Positions 33,138 through 40,718 of a DNA stretch of 64,000 nt are shown here, in pieces. How positions within the stretch are numbered: position 1 is the stretch's first letter; each line of letters opens with the position of its first letter. Below the pieces are notes generated by a model, which saw nothing but the letters and a program-made list of their open reading frames with translations, was not told the DNA's origin and searched no databases. This DNA is from Streptomyces sp. RFCAC02 (GTDB lineage Bacteria; Actinomycetota; Actinomycetes; Streptomycetales; Streptomycetaceae). The position numbers were made by a program, and so were the translations under genes. The stretch is from assembly GCF_004193175.1 (NCBI RefSeq), contig NZ_SAUH01000001.1, positions 1,467,501-1,531,500 on the forward strand, written 5' to 3'.

Positions 33138-34661
33138 ATGCCTTCCCGCCCGCCCATACGCCCGTCACGCCTGCGGAACATCGCCGCGTGCACGGCCGCC
33201 GCGCTGCTCTGCCTGCTCCCGTCCGCCACGGCCACCGCCGCACCCGCGCGCCCCGCCGACACCGCCGGCTGGGAAACCCTCGACACGTACGTCCGCGACC
33301 GGATGGCGGCCACGGACACCCCCGGCCTCGCCTACGCCGTGGTCGGCCCCGACGGGCCGATCCACCGGCGGGTCCTGGGATCCGACGGCGACGGCCGGCC
33401 CGTCACCGCATCGACGCCCTTCCTGTGGGGATCGGTGAGCAAGCCGATCACCGCGACCGCCGTGCTGACGCTGGTCGAGGACGGGCGGCTGGCGCTGGAC
33501 GAGCCGGTCACCGAGCACCTGCCCGGCTTCCGGTTCGGCGGCCCGGAACACGCCGGGAAGGTGACGGTGCGCCACCTGCTCGGCCACACCTCCGGAATCC
33601 CCGAGTCCGCCATCCCCCTGGTCACGGACTGCTTCCGGACCGACTGCCCCGCCGCCGCCGACCGCGTCGGCGCCCTGGACGGCATCGACCCGCTCGGCCC
33701 GCCCGGCACCGTCCACGCCTACTCCAGCGCCAACTACGTCGTGCTGACCGCCGTCGCCGAGGCCGTCACCGGGCAGCCCCTCGCGGACCTGCTGCGGGAG
33801 GCGGTCTTCTCCCCCGCCGGCATGGACGGCGCCTTCGCCGACCGGGCGTCGGCCCGCGACCGCGGCCTGCCCCCGGGGCACCAACTGCTGTGGGGCGTCC
33901 ACTCCGCCGTCGCCGACGGAGTGGACGACCACGGCGCGGGCTACGGCTACACCGGCGGCGGACTGGACGACCTGGCCGCGTTCGCCTCCTTCCAGCTCCG
34001 CGCGACCGACGGCGTCCTCTCCTCCGGCGCCGTCCGCCTGATGCGCGAGGAGGCCACCCTCCGCCCCGGCGGGGCGGGCACCGGCTACGGCCTCGGCTGG
34101 CAGGTCGGCGGCCTGGACGCCCCGCTCGACGGCGCCGTCTGGCACGCGGGCGTGACCCCCGGCTACTCGGCCGCGCTGTTCCTCCTGCCGGAGCGGGACC
34201 TCGCCCTGGTCCTGGAGCAGAACCTGTACGGCTTCCTGGAGAACGACGCGATGATGGCCGTCGCGTTCGGCGCGGCGCGCATCGTCGCGGGCGGCGACGC
34301 TCCGGCCGACGCCCCCTCGGCACTCCTCCACCACGCGTCGGTGTGGGGCGTCACCGGCCTCGCGCTCGCGCTGACACTGGCGGCCGGACGCTCACTCGTC
34401 CTCCTGCGCCGCCCGGCCCGGCCCACCGGACCCGGCCGCCGCGCCGTCGTGACCGCCTCCTGGGGACTCCTGGGCGCACTGCCCTGCGCCGCCCTCGCCG
34501 TCCTGGCCGCCACGGACCGTCTCGGCTTCCTGCGGATCTGGGTGCCGGACCTCCACATCGCGCTCTGGACCGCCGCGGTCGCCGGCGCGGTCACCGCCAC
34601 CCTCCGTCTCGCCCTCGCGATCCGCGCCGCACGCGGGCGGACCGGCGGCACGGCCGCGTGA
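33138..34661 (+). CDS. Secreted/membrane serine hydrolase, beta-lactamase class C fold
   Basis: A 507-residue penicillin-binding-protein-like hydrolase. An N-terminal signal peptide (about residues 1-36) is followed by a catalytic domain with Ser99-x-x-Lys102 (SVSK), Tyr in AYSSANY, and HAG near residue 338. The second motif lacks the usual Asn (YSS rather than YSN), which suggests an esterase or D-peptidase rather than a lactamase. The last 110 residues hold three transmembrane helices. ATG 33138 follows GAGAGG. Divergent TetR and a double operator indicate ligand-induced expression. Confidence 0.83.
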   Translation: MPSRPPIRPSRLRNIAACTAAALLCLLPSATATAAPARPADTAGWETLDTYVRDRMAATDTPGLAYAVVGPDGPIHRRVLGSDGDGRPVTASTPFLWGSVSKPITATAVLTLVEDGRLALDEPVTEHLPGFRFGGPEHAGKVTVRHLLGHTSGIPESAIPLVTDCFRTDCPAAADRVGALDGIDPLGPPGTVHAYSSANYVVLTAVAEAVTGQPLADLLREAVFSPAGMDGAFADRASARDRGLPPGHQLLWGVHSAVADGVDDHGAGYGYTGGGLDDLAAFASFQLRATDGVLSSGAVRLMREEATLRPGGAGTGYGLGWQVGGLDAPLDGAVWHAGVTPGYSAALFLLPERDLALVLEQNLYGFLENDAMMAVAFGAARIVAGGDAPADAPSALLHHASVWGVTGLALALTLAAGRSLVLLRRPARPTGPGRRAVVTASWGLLGALPCAALAVLAATDRLGFLRIWVPDLHIALWTAAVAGAVTATLRLALAIRAARGRTGGTAA

Positions 34662-34671
34662 CGGGCCGCCC

Positions 34672-35694
34672 CTACAGCGCGACGACCATCTTCCCGATGT
34701 TCTCGCCGCGCAGCATGCCGAGGAACGCGTCCAGCGCGTTGCCGATGCCCTCGCGCCGGGTCTCCCGATAGGCCAGCGCGCCGGACGCCAGCCAGCCGGC
34801 GACCTCCTCGATGAAGCGGGGCCGCAGGTTCTGGTGGTCCATCACGAGCATGCCCTCGACCCGCAGCCGCTTCGCCACGATCTGCGCCAGGTTGCGGGGC
34901 GCGGCGGGCGGCTCGGTCGCGTTGTACTGCGCGATCATGCCGCAGATGACGGCCCGCCCGTGGACCGTCAGCGCGCCGATGGCGGCCTCCAGGTGGTCGG
35001 CCCCGACGTTGTCGAAGTACAGGTCGATGCCGTCGGGGGCCGCCTCCGCCAGTTGCTCGGCGACCGGCCCGTCCTTGTAGTTGAACGCCGCGTCAAACCC
35101 GTACTCCTCGCGCAGCAGCCGGACCTTCTCGGCCGACCCCGCGCTGCCCACGACCAGCGCCGCGCCCCTCAGCCGGGCGATCTGCCCGACCTGGCTGCCG
35201 ACCGCGCCCGCCGCGCCGGACACGAACACCCGGTCGCCCTCGCGCAGTCCGCCGACCTCAAGCAGGCCCGCGTAGGCCGTCAGGCCGGTCATGCCGAGGA
35301 CGCCGAGGTACGCGGACAGCGGCGCCTTGCCCGCCGGCACGGGCAGCGCCTGGCGGGCCGGCAGCGTCGCCCATTCGCGCCAGCCGAGCTGGTGGACGAC
35401 GTGGTCGCCCGGCGCGAACGACGGGTCCTCGGAGACGACGACCTCGCCGACGGCGCCGCCGGTCATCGGCTCACCGACGCGGTAGGGCGGCGCGTACGAC
35501 TTCACGTCGTTCATGCGGCCGCGCATGGCGGGATCGACGGACAGGAACAGGTTGCGGACGAGGATCTCGCCGGGTCCCGGGCGGTCCACCGGGACGGGGC
35601 GGAGGTCGAAGTCCTCCGCCGCGGGCCAGCCGTGCGGCCGGGAGACGAGGTGCCAGGCACGGCCGGCGGTGGGCGGGGACGGACTCGCTGACAT
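34672..35694 (-). CDS. NADP-dependent oxidoreductase, zinc-free MDR (leukotriene B4/curcumin reductase type)
   Basis: A 340-residue medium-chain reductase without zinc ligands. Landmarks are VDPAMRGRMND near residue 52, the NADPH motif VSGAAGAVGSQVGQIARLRG near 150, DLYFDNVGADHLEAAI near 220, and RLRVEGMLVMDH near 270. It reduces alpha,beta-unsaturated ketones or aldehydes. GGGAGG lies 6 bp before the ATG. It is convergent with the serine hydrolase gene, with only 10 bp between stops. Confidence 0.88.
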   Translation of the reverse strand: MSASPSPPTAGRAWHLVSRPHGWPAAEDFDLRPVPVDRPGPGEILVRNLFLSVDPAMRGRMNDVKSYAPPYRVGEPMTGGAVGEVVVSEDPSFAPGDHVVHQLGWREWATLPARQALPVPAGKAPLSAYLGVLGMTGLTAYAGLLEVGGLREGDRVFVSGAAGAVGSQVGQIARLRGAALVVGSAGSAEKVRLLREEYGFDAAFNYKDGPVAEQLAEAAPDGIDLYFDNVGADHLEAAIGALTVHGRAVICGMIAQYNATEPPAAPRNLAQIVAKRLRVEGMLVMDHQNLRPRFIEEVAGWLASGALAYRETRREGIGNALDAFLGMLRGENIGKMVVAL

Positions 35695-35798
35695 CGGGAC
35701 CTCCCGGACGGGCGGCGGACTGCGGACGGCGCGGCGGCCTGAACCGCGCCAACAGGACGGACAGTACCGAATCGGGGCACGCGCCGCCCGGCGGCGGC

Positions 35799-36641
35799 TC
35801 AGCCCGCGAACGCCGGCTGCGGCAGCCCCTGCCCCGCGCCCGGCAGTACGAGCACCGAGCCCGCGGCCGGCTCGGCGTCCGGCGCGAGGCCGGTCCGCGC
35901 GGTCGTGACGTACAGGTCCGTGAGCCCGGGACCGCCGAACGCGCAGGCCGTGGGCCGCGACGCGGGCACGTCGACCGTACGGTCCAGCACGCCGGCCGGG
36001 GTGAAGCGGCGGACCGCTCCGCCGTCCCAGAACGCCACCCACACGCACCCGTCGGCGTCCACGGTCAGGCCGTCCGGCGATCCGGCGGCGTCCGACACGT
36101 CGACGAGGGTGCGCCGGTCGCGCACGCCGCCGTCGTCCGTGACGGTGAACACGTCGATGCGCCGCGTGGGGGTGTCGATGTAGTACATGAGCGAGCCGTC
36201 CGGGCTCCAGCCGGTGCCGTTGCTGACCGTGGCGTCGGGCAGCACGGTGCGGGCGGTGCCGTCCGGCGCGACGCGCACGAGGGTGCCGCCGCCGGGCCGT
36301 TCGTCGTACGCCATGCTGCCGGCCCACAGCGCGCCGTCGGGGGCGACCGCCGCGTCGTTGCCCCGGCGGCCTTCCACCGGGTCGTGCAGCAGCCAGGAGA
36401 ACGCGCCCGCCGCGTCGTACAGGCCCACGCCGTCACGGAGGTTGACGACCAGGCCGCCGCCGGCGCGCGGTTTCGCGGCCCCGACGTGCTGGTCCGTCTC
36501 CCGCACCTCCTGCCGCCCGGTCGCCGGGTCGAACAGGTGCACCCGCGAGGACAGGATGTCCACCCAGATCAGCCGTCCGGCGACCGGGTCCCACGTCGGC
36601 CCCTCACCCAGTTCGGCGCGCGCCGCTACCGCGATCTCCAT
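35799..36641 (-). CDS. SMP-30/gluconolactonase family lactonase
   Basis: A 280-residue six-bladed beta-propeller hydrolase. Metal ligands expected for the family are visible: Glu in ELGEGPTWD near residue 13, Asn in RGNDAAVAPDG near 94, Asn in SNGTGWSPDG near 140, and Asp in GSPDGLTVD near 190. It hydrolyses aldonolactones, a step between sugar dehydrogenase and sugar-acid dehydratase, which fits the catabolic genes elsewhere in the window. GAGGG is 8 bp upstream of the ATG. It lies downstream of the IclR gene, 40 bp apart. Confidence 0.87.
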   Translation of the reverse strand: MEIAVAARAELGEGPTWDPVAGRLIWVDILSSRVHLFDPATGRQEVRETDQHVGAAKPRAGGGLVVNLRDGVGLYDAAGAFSWLLHDPVEGRRGNDAAVAPDGALWAGSMAYDERPGGGTLVRVAPDGTARTVLPDATVSNGTGWSPDGSLMYYIDTPTRRIDVFTVTDDGGVRDRRTLVDVSDAAGSPDGLTVDADGCVWVAFWDGGAVRRFTPAGVLDRTVDVPASRPTACAFGGPGLTDLYVTTARTGLAPDAEPAAGSVLVLPGAGQGLPQPAFAG

Positions 36642-36681
36642 CGTTGGTGTCCCTCTCTGTGCGTCCGGTGCCGCCGGGGCC

Positions 36682-37470
36682 TCAGTCCGTGCGCCCCGGC
36701 CGGTGGTGACCCAGCCGTTCCGACAGCCGGTCCGCGCCCGCCACGGCGAGCCCGGACAGTTCCTCCTGCCGCTCGGCACTCCACCGGATCGTGGGCACGG
36801 AGATGCTGAGCGCCGCGACGACACGCCCGGCGCGGTCCCGTACGGGCGCGGCGACGCAGCTCACGTCCGGGTTGGATTCCCGCTGCTCGGAGGCCGTGCC
36901 GTGCTCGCGCACCCGGTCCAGGACGGCGCGCAGCTCCTCGACCGAGGTGAGGGAGTTGGGCGTCATGGCGGGCAGCGGGCCGGCCGCGGGGAGCCGGGCG
37001 GCCAGCTCGTCGGGCGGCAGGGAGGCGAGCAGCATCTTGCCGACGGCCGTGCAGTGGGCCGGGAGCCGGCGGCCGGTCGCCGAGACCATCCGGACGGCGT
37101 GGGTGCTGTCGACCTTCGCGATGTAGATGACGTCGGTGTCCTCGAGGACCGCCACGTGGACGGTCTCGCCGCAGGTCTCGGCGACCTCGCGCGCCACCTG
37201 CTGGCCCTCGGCGGCGAGATCGAGCTGTTCGGCGTACCGGCTGCCGAGCTGGTAGGTGCGGACGCCGAGCCGGTAGCGTCCCGGCTGCCCGGGGACGGGC
37301 ACGAGGTAGGAGCGTGCGGCCAGCGTGGTGACCAGCTCGTGGACGGTGGTGCGCGGGAGTCCGAGCCTGCGGGTGATCTCGGGCGCGGACGCGGTGCCGT
37401 CGCCGTCGCCGTCGAGGAACAGCTCCAGAATGTCGAGTGCCCGGCTCACCGCCGGTACGTGCCGCCCCAT
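36682..37470 (-). CDS. IclR-family transcriptional regulator
   Basis: A 262-residue regulator with an N-terminal winged helix (AVSRALDILELFL, TRRLGLPRTTVHELVTTLAARSYL) and a C-terminal IclR effector domain (VHVAVLEDTDVIYIAKVDS, LPAHCTAVGKMLLA, VSCVAAPVRD). ATG 37470 has GGAGG 6 bp upstream and is preferred to GTG 37485. It precedes the SMP-30 lactonase gene and probably controls it with sugar-acid ligands. Its promoter region carries the palindrome at 37508. Confidence 0.9.
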   Translation of the reverse strand: MGRHVPAVSRALDILELFLDGDGDGTASAPEITRRLGLPRTTVHELVTTLAARSYLVPVPGQPGRYRLGVRTYQLGSRYAEQLDLAAEGQQVAREVAETCGETVHVAVLEDTDVIYIAKVDSTHAVRMVSATGRRLPAHCTAVGKMLLASLPPDELAARLPAAGPLPAMTPNSLTSVEELRAVLDRVREHGTASEQRESNPDVSCVAAPVRDRAGRVVAALSISVPTIRWSAERQEELSGLAVAGADRLSERLGHHRPGRTD

Positions 37471-37507
37471 GACCGTCCTCCCCACCCGTCGGCCCGCCCG
37501 TGCGGCC

Positions 37508-37542
37508 GTTCGGGATGCCGACCGTACGCCGGTATCCCGAAC
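37508..37542. promoter_or_regulatory. Palindrome GTTCGGGAT-N17-ATCCCGAAC
   Basis: A perfect 9-bp inverted repeat 38 bp upstream of the IclR start codon. It is a candidate autoregulatory operator, likely overlapping the promoter. Confidence 0.5.
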
Positions 37543-37627
37543 ATACGCTAATCACCCTGGTGGTGGGGGTGTAATGGAGGGGACGGGCGGCCCCGCCGCC
37601 GAAGCACGGCGCGGGGCCGGACGCCCA

Positions 37628-37915
37628 TCAGCTCCAGGTGTCGCCCTGCGGCCCCGAGGCACGGCGGCTCACCGCGCGCAACCGGCCCGCGACGGGCGCG
37701 GGCAGCCGCCCTCCCGCCCGGTCCGCGACCACGCCGGCGGCCCGCGCCGCCGCCTGCCGCCCGGTCCTCGCGGCACTGTCCACACCACCGCGCAGCGCCG
37801 GGTTCCGCGCGACGCGCTGCCCGGCGGCGCGGAGCTGCTCGTACCGCTCACGCCCGGCGCGCGCGCCCAGCACGTACCCGACGGCCGCTCCGGCGATGAA
37901 TGTCAGCTTGCGCAT
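37628..37915 (-). CDS. Small YtxH-like membrane-associated protein
   Basis: A 95-residue protein: a short N-terminal hydrophobic Gly/Ala segment (LTFIAGAAVGYVLGARAGRERYEQL) followed by a basic Ala/Arg-rich helical tail. This resembles the YtxH-type small proteins common in actinobacteria; function is unknown. GAGGGGAA precedes the ATG at 37915. Monocistronic, just upstream of the tRNA-Asn gene on the opposite strand. Confidence 0.7.
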   Translation of the reverse strand: MRKLTFIAGAAVGYVLGARAGRERYEQLRAAGQRVARNPALRGGVDSAARTGRQAAARAAGVVADRAGGRLPAPVAGRLRAVSRRASGPQGDTWS

Positions 37916-37993
37916 GGATGCTTCCCCTCTCACTCGGTCCGTTCTTCCGGTGGCTCGCCACGCCCCCGGCAACCGGATGTCCCGGATACCGAT

Positions 37994-38023
37994 TTCGAAG
38001 CACCCCGGCACATGCGCTAATGT
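37994..38023 (+). promoter_or_regulatory. Promoter of tRNA-Asn
   Basis: TTCGAA (37994-37999), 18-bp spacer and TAATGT (38018-38023) lie 57 bp before the tRNA. The -10 is convincing, the -35 weak. Confidence 0.4.
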
Positions 38024-38080
38024 AAGCGGCGCAGCGAGGGCCGCCCCGGACGACCGGGGCGACGGACCTGAGCGGCGCAG

Positions 38081-38153
38081 TCCCCTGTAGCTCAATTGGC
38101 AGAGCAGCCGGCTGTTAACCGGCAGGTTACTGGTTCGAGTCCAGTCGGGGGAG
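38081..38153 (+). tRNA. tRNA-Asn (anticodon GTT)
   Basis: A 73-nt cloverleaf. The acceptor TCCCCTG pairs with CGGGGGA, the D-arm is AGCTCAATTGGCAGAGC, the anticodon stem-loop CCGGCTGTTAACCGG places GTT in the loop, and the T-arm contains GGTTCGAGTCC. CCA is not encoded. An intrinsic terminator follows. Confidence 0.96.
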
Positions 38154-38173
38154 CACACTCCGAGCAGTACACC

Positions 38174-38206
38174 GAAGGGTCCCGTCCGGGACCCTTCTTT
38201 CGTTTT
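38174..38206 (+). terminator. Intrinsic terminator after tRNA-Asn
   Basis: An 11-bp inverted repeat (38174-38184 with 38187-38197) followed by TTTCGTTTT. It is the most classical rho-independent terminator in the window. Confidence 0.9.
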
Positions 38207-38306
38207 CGTGCATCTCTCCGCGAACTTCGGGAACCGATCTCCCCGTGTCCGCAGTCCCACCCTGCGTACGGTCCACCCGGCCCGGGCGGGAGATCGTATG
38301 AGCGGC

Positions 38307-38312
38307 TATGCT
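38307..38312 (+). promoter_or_regulatory. -10 box of the CAT-anticodon tRNA
   Basis: TATGCT 41 bp upstream of the tRNA; no clear -35 is seen. Confidence 0.4.
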
Positions 38313-38353
38313 GCGGCAGACGGCGCGTACAGATGTACGCGGCGCGCCGTCCC

Positions 38354-38427
38354 GGGGCGGTAGCTCAGCCGGTTAGAGCAGCGGACTCATAATCCGTCGG
38401 CCGTGGGTTCGAGTCCCACCCGCCCCA
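38354..38427 (+). tRNA. tRNA-Met (anticodon CAT), elongator or Ile2
   Basis: A 74-nt cloverleaf. The acceptor GGGGCGG pairs with CCGCCCC plus discriminator A, the anticodon loop is CTCATAA, and the T-arm is GTGGGTTCGAGTCCCAC. The D-loop and stem fit an elongator tRNA. CAT is shared by tRNA-Met and the lysidine-modified tRNA-Ile2; sequence alone does not settle this, though Met is the default. Not an initiator, because the acceptor has a 1-72 Watson-Crick pair. Confidence 0.9.
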
Positions 38428-38686
38428 CCTTCCGTCCCCCGTCCTGACCTGCTCCTCAGCCGGAGGCGCGGGCGCACGGAGCGTGGCCAGTGCCCGCACA
38501 GCCCACTCGCCGGCCCGCTGCTGGCCCGAACACTGCACGATCATGATCCACGCGGCGTCCTCCGCCGGCGGTCGCGCACCGCCACGGCCTCGGTCCGCGC
38601 GGCGAAGCACTTCGCCCCGCGGCGCCTCAGGCGGAGCAGGCGTACGCCGGACATCTCAAGCGAATCAGCGGAGAGCGCAGAGCGCG

Positions 38687-38872
38687 ATGACTGACCACGT
38701 CAAGGACCCGCAGGCCGTCTCGTGGGACGATCTGGCCGAGGAGTTCTCCTTCACCGACGCGGAGAAGGATCGGATCCAGAAGGGGGCACAGGCACTCGTC
38801 CTGGCCTCCCGCGTCCACCCCCTCACCGAGTCGCGGAGGGGACGGCCCGTGCTGCGCGGGTCGGTGTGGTGA
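38687..38872 (+). pseudogene. Truncated HTH-type antitoxin remnant
   Basis: A 61-codon frame. Its first 45 residues (WDDLAEEFSFTDAEKDRIQKG) resemble the N-terminal arm of XRE-type antitoxins of HigBA/RelBE systems, but the expected helix-turn-helix is missing; the sequence turns Arg-rich and stops. No toxin gene is adjacent. It looks like a deletion remnant downstream of a tRNA gene. Confidence 0.5.
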
Positions 38873-38886
38873 GGAGAGGGGCCGGT

Positions 38887-39120
38887 ATGTCCGTGACATG
38901 GATCGATCTTGATGACGACCTGCTGGCCGAGGCGATGCGGTTCATGGGTGCCTCGACGAAGTCGGAGGCGGTCAACGGGGCTCTGCGGGAGTACGCGGCG
39001 CGCGCCAAGCGCCTTGCGGCCGCTGGGAGGCTGGCCGCACGGGGCGAGCGCGGCGAGTTCGAAGCCGCGGCCGCCGCGCATGCGACGGCCAGAGACGCCC
39101 GGCGGAACGCCCTCGGCTGA
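38887..39120 (+). CDS. VapB-family antitoxin, orphan
   Basis: A 77-residue protein of the type II antitoxin VapB family. It has an N-terminal ribbon-helix-helix (WIDLDDDLLAEAMRFMGASTKSEAVNGALREYAARAK) and a charged Ala-rich tail that would wrap the toxin. GAGGAGAGGGG lies about 7 bp upstream. No VapC gene follows; the next feature is a terminator and an opposite-strand gene. It may be a solitary remnant or act on a toxin elsewhere. Confidence 0.75.
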   Translation: MSVTWIDLDDDLLAEAMRFMGASTKSEAVNGALREYAARAKRLAAAGRLAARGERGEFEAAAAAHATARDARRNALG

Positions 39121-39133
39121 TTCGCACCTCATC

Positions 39134-39182
39134 GGAACACGCTCGCGGTCTGCGCCTTCGGGGCAGGCAGCGAGCGTGTTCC
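39134..39182. terminator. Bidirectional hairpin terminator
   Basis: A 13-bp perfect inverted repeat (39134-39146 with 39170-39182) whose interior can form a further short stem. It lies between the convergent VapB and DUF4097 genes. Confidence 0.75.
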
Positions 39183-39197
39183 ACGTCCGGAGTCCGG

Positions 39198-39992
39198 TCA
39201 GTCGGTGGGGTGGACGGTGATGGTGCCGTTCTCCGTCCTGATGTCCACGGTGTGGGGGCTGTCGGCGGCCTCCGTCACGCTCGTGTCCACGGAGCCGCTC
39301 TCGGTCGCGGTGGTCAGACGGTAAGCGGTGTCGGGGAGTTCGAGGGCCACCGCGCCGTTCTCCGTGTCGGCCGTCACGGTGTCGGGGACGGCGGTGAACG
39401 CCAGGTCGACCGCACCGTTCTCCGTGCCGACCCCGACCTCCCCCGCGGTGATCCCGGTGCCGCGCACGGGCCCGTTCTCGGTTTCCACGGACAGCGGCCC
39501 TGCGCTGTCCGTCACGGTCACCGCGCCGTTGTCGGTGGCGATCTCCAGGCCGGCGCCGAATCCGGCGGCGGTGACGGCGCCGCTGCCGCCGGCCACGGTG
39601 ACGGCCGCACCCCGGGGGACGCGTATCTCGTAGCTGATGTCGCACCAGCCGATCAGGCCGCACTCGTCGGCCAGGGTGAGGGTGTCGCCCGCGCGGTCCC
39701 AGCGCGCCTCGGGCCGGTCGCCGAGCAGCGAACGGCCGGTGAAGCGGCGGGTGACCTCCACCTCGGCGACGTCGTCGGCGCGCAGTTCGACGTCGCCCGT
39801 GCCGACGGCGACGGTGAGGCGCCCGTCGACCGCCCCGAAGCCGCGCCGCTCCGGATCGCCGGCACCGGCGGATCCGCCGGTGCCGGTGACGGCGGCCAGC
39901 GCCCCGTAGGCGATGAGGGCGGTGAGCAGCAGGCCGCCCGCGACGGTCACCACGAGGGCGAGGGGACGGACGGGCCGGGTGAACAGGGCCAT
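39198..39992 (-). CDS. DUF4097 family membrane-anchored protein
   Basis: A 264-residue protein with one N-terminal transmembrane helix (about residues 12-36) and a repetitive beta-strand domain of the DUF4097/adhesin-like type. The repeated core TENGAV/TENGPV/TDNGAV occurs six or more times at about 17-25-residue spacing, giving a beta-helix. Function is unknown; such proteins often lie next to membrane-stress regulators. It is divergent from a TetR gene across an 81-bp gap holding TetR-like operators. GGAGG lies about 10 bp before the ATG. Confidence 0.78.
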   Translation of the reverse strand: MALFTRPVRPLALVVTVAGGLLLTALIAYGALAAVTGTGGSAGAGDPERRGFGAVDGRLTVAVGTGDVELRADDVAEVEVTRRFTGRSLLGDRPEARWDRAGDTLTLADECGLIGWCDISYEIRVPRGAAVTVAGGSGAVTAAGFGAGLEIATDNGAVTVTDSAGPLSVETENGPVRGTGITAGEVGVGTENGAVDLAFTAVPDTVTADTENGAVALELPDTAYRLTTATESGSVDTSVTEAADSPHTVDIRTENGTITVHPTD

Positions 39993-40029
39993 GGGCGGAT
40001 GCCTCCGAGGGGCGCGTGACACGAATTTC

Positions 40030-40062
40030 AATACCTGAAGTATTCAGTACCGAGAGTATGCT
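40030..40062. promoter_or_regulatory. Tandem palindromes and -10 box upstream of TetR
   Basis: AATAC-N5-GTATT (40030-40044) and AGTAC-N5-GTATG (40046-40060), 16 bp apart, overlapping a good -10 (TATGCT, 40057-40062) just before the ATG at 40074. Probable TetR operators acting on both divergent genes. Confidence 0.55.
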
Positions 40063-40073
40063 ACGTTGGCGAC

Positions 40074-40706
40074 ATGGTCGATGACGAACTGCGAGATCCC
40101 GTCCCTCGCACACCGCGCGACGAGGTGCGGCGCCGGCTGATCGCCGCCGCCTCCCGCGTCTTCGAGGCACGGGGCTACGCCGACAGCCGTCTTGAGGACA
40201 TCGCGCGCGCCGCCGGCTTCACCAAGGGCGCCGTCTACTCGAACTTCGGCAGCAAGCAGGAACTCTTCGGCGCCGTCCTCGGCGCCGGCTCCGAGGACGA
40301 GCTGTCCGCCGTACGCTCAGGGACGGCCGGGGCCGACGATCCGTCGTCGGCCGCCGACGAGGCCGCCCGCCTGGTCGCGCGGCGCATCGTGGACGAGAGC
40401 GCGCGCGGCCAGTTGGGCCTGGAGTTCGCGGCCCAGGCGGCCCGTGACGAACGGATCAGGTCCGTCCTCGCCGCACTCCGGCGCGAGCAGCGCGCGGCGG
40501 CCGCCAGGTCCGTCGCCGAGGTCGCGGAGCGCACGGGCGCCCGACCGGCGGTCGATCCCGAAGTCGCCGCGCTGATCCTGCACTGCCTGTCCAACGGCCT
40601 CTCGAACGACCACCTCGTCGACCCCGAGTCCGTCGGCCCCGAGCAGGTGCAACAGGCACTGGCCACCGCCATCCGCCTCCTGCTCGGCCCCACCCCCAGC
40701 GACTGA
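40074..40706 (+). CDS. TetR-family regulator of the MMPL exporter
   Basis: A 210-residue regulator with a typical helix-turn-helix (LEDIARAAGFTKGAVYSNFGSKQELF near residue 40) and an all-alpha ligand domain. Only 12 bp separate its stop from the MMPL gene, so they form an operon. It probably represses its own operon, with a lipophilic drug or lipid as ligand. Confidence 0.87.
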   Translation: MVDDELRDPVPRTPRDEVRRRLIAAASRVFEARGYADSRLEDIARAAGFTKGAVYSNFGSKQELFGAVLGAGSEDELSAVRSGTAGADDPSSAADEAARLVARRIVDESARGQLGLEFAAQAARDERIRSVLAALRREQRAAAARSVAEVAERTGARPAVDPEVAALILHCLSNGLSNDHLVDPESVGPEQVQQALATAIRLLLGPTPSD

Positions 40707-40718
40707 GAGCGAGCCCCC

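Noticed and set aside
38354..38427. Initiator tRNA-fMet
   Set aside because: It has a paired 1-72 position and lacks the three consecutive G-C pairs of the initiator anticodon stem.
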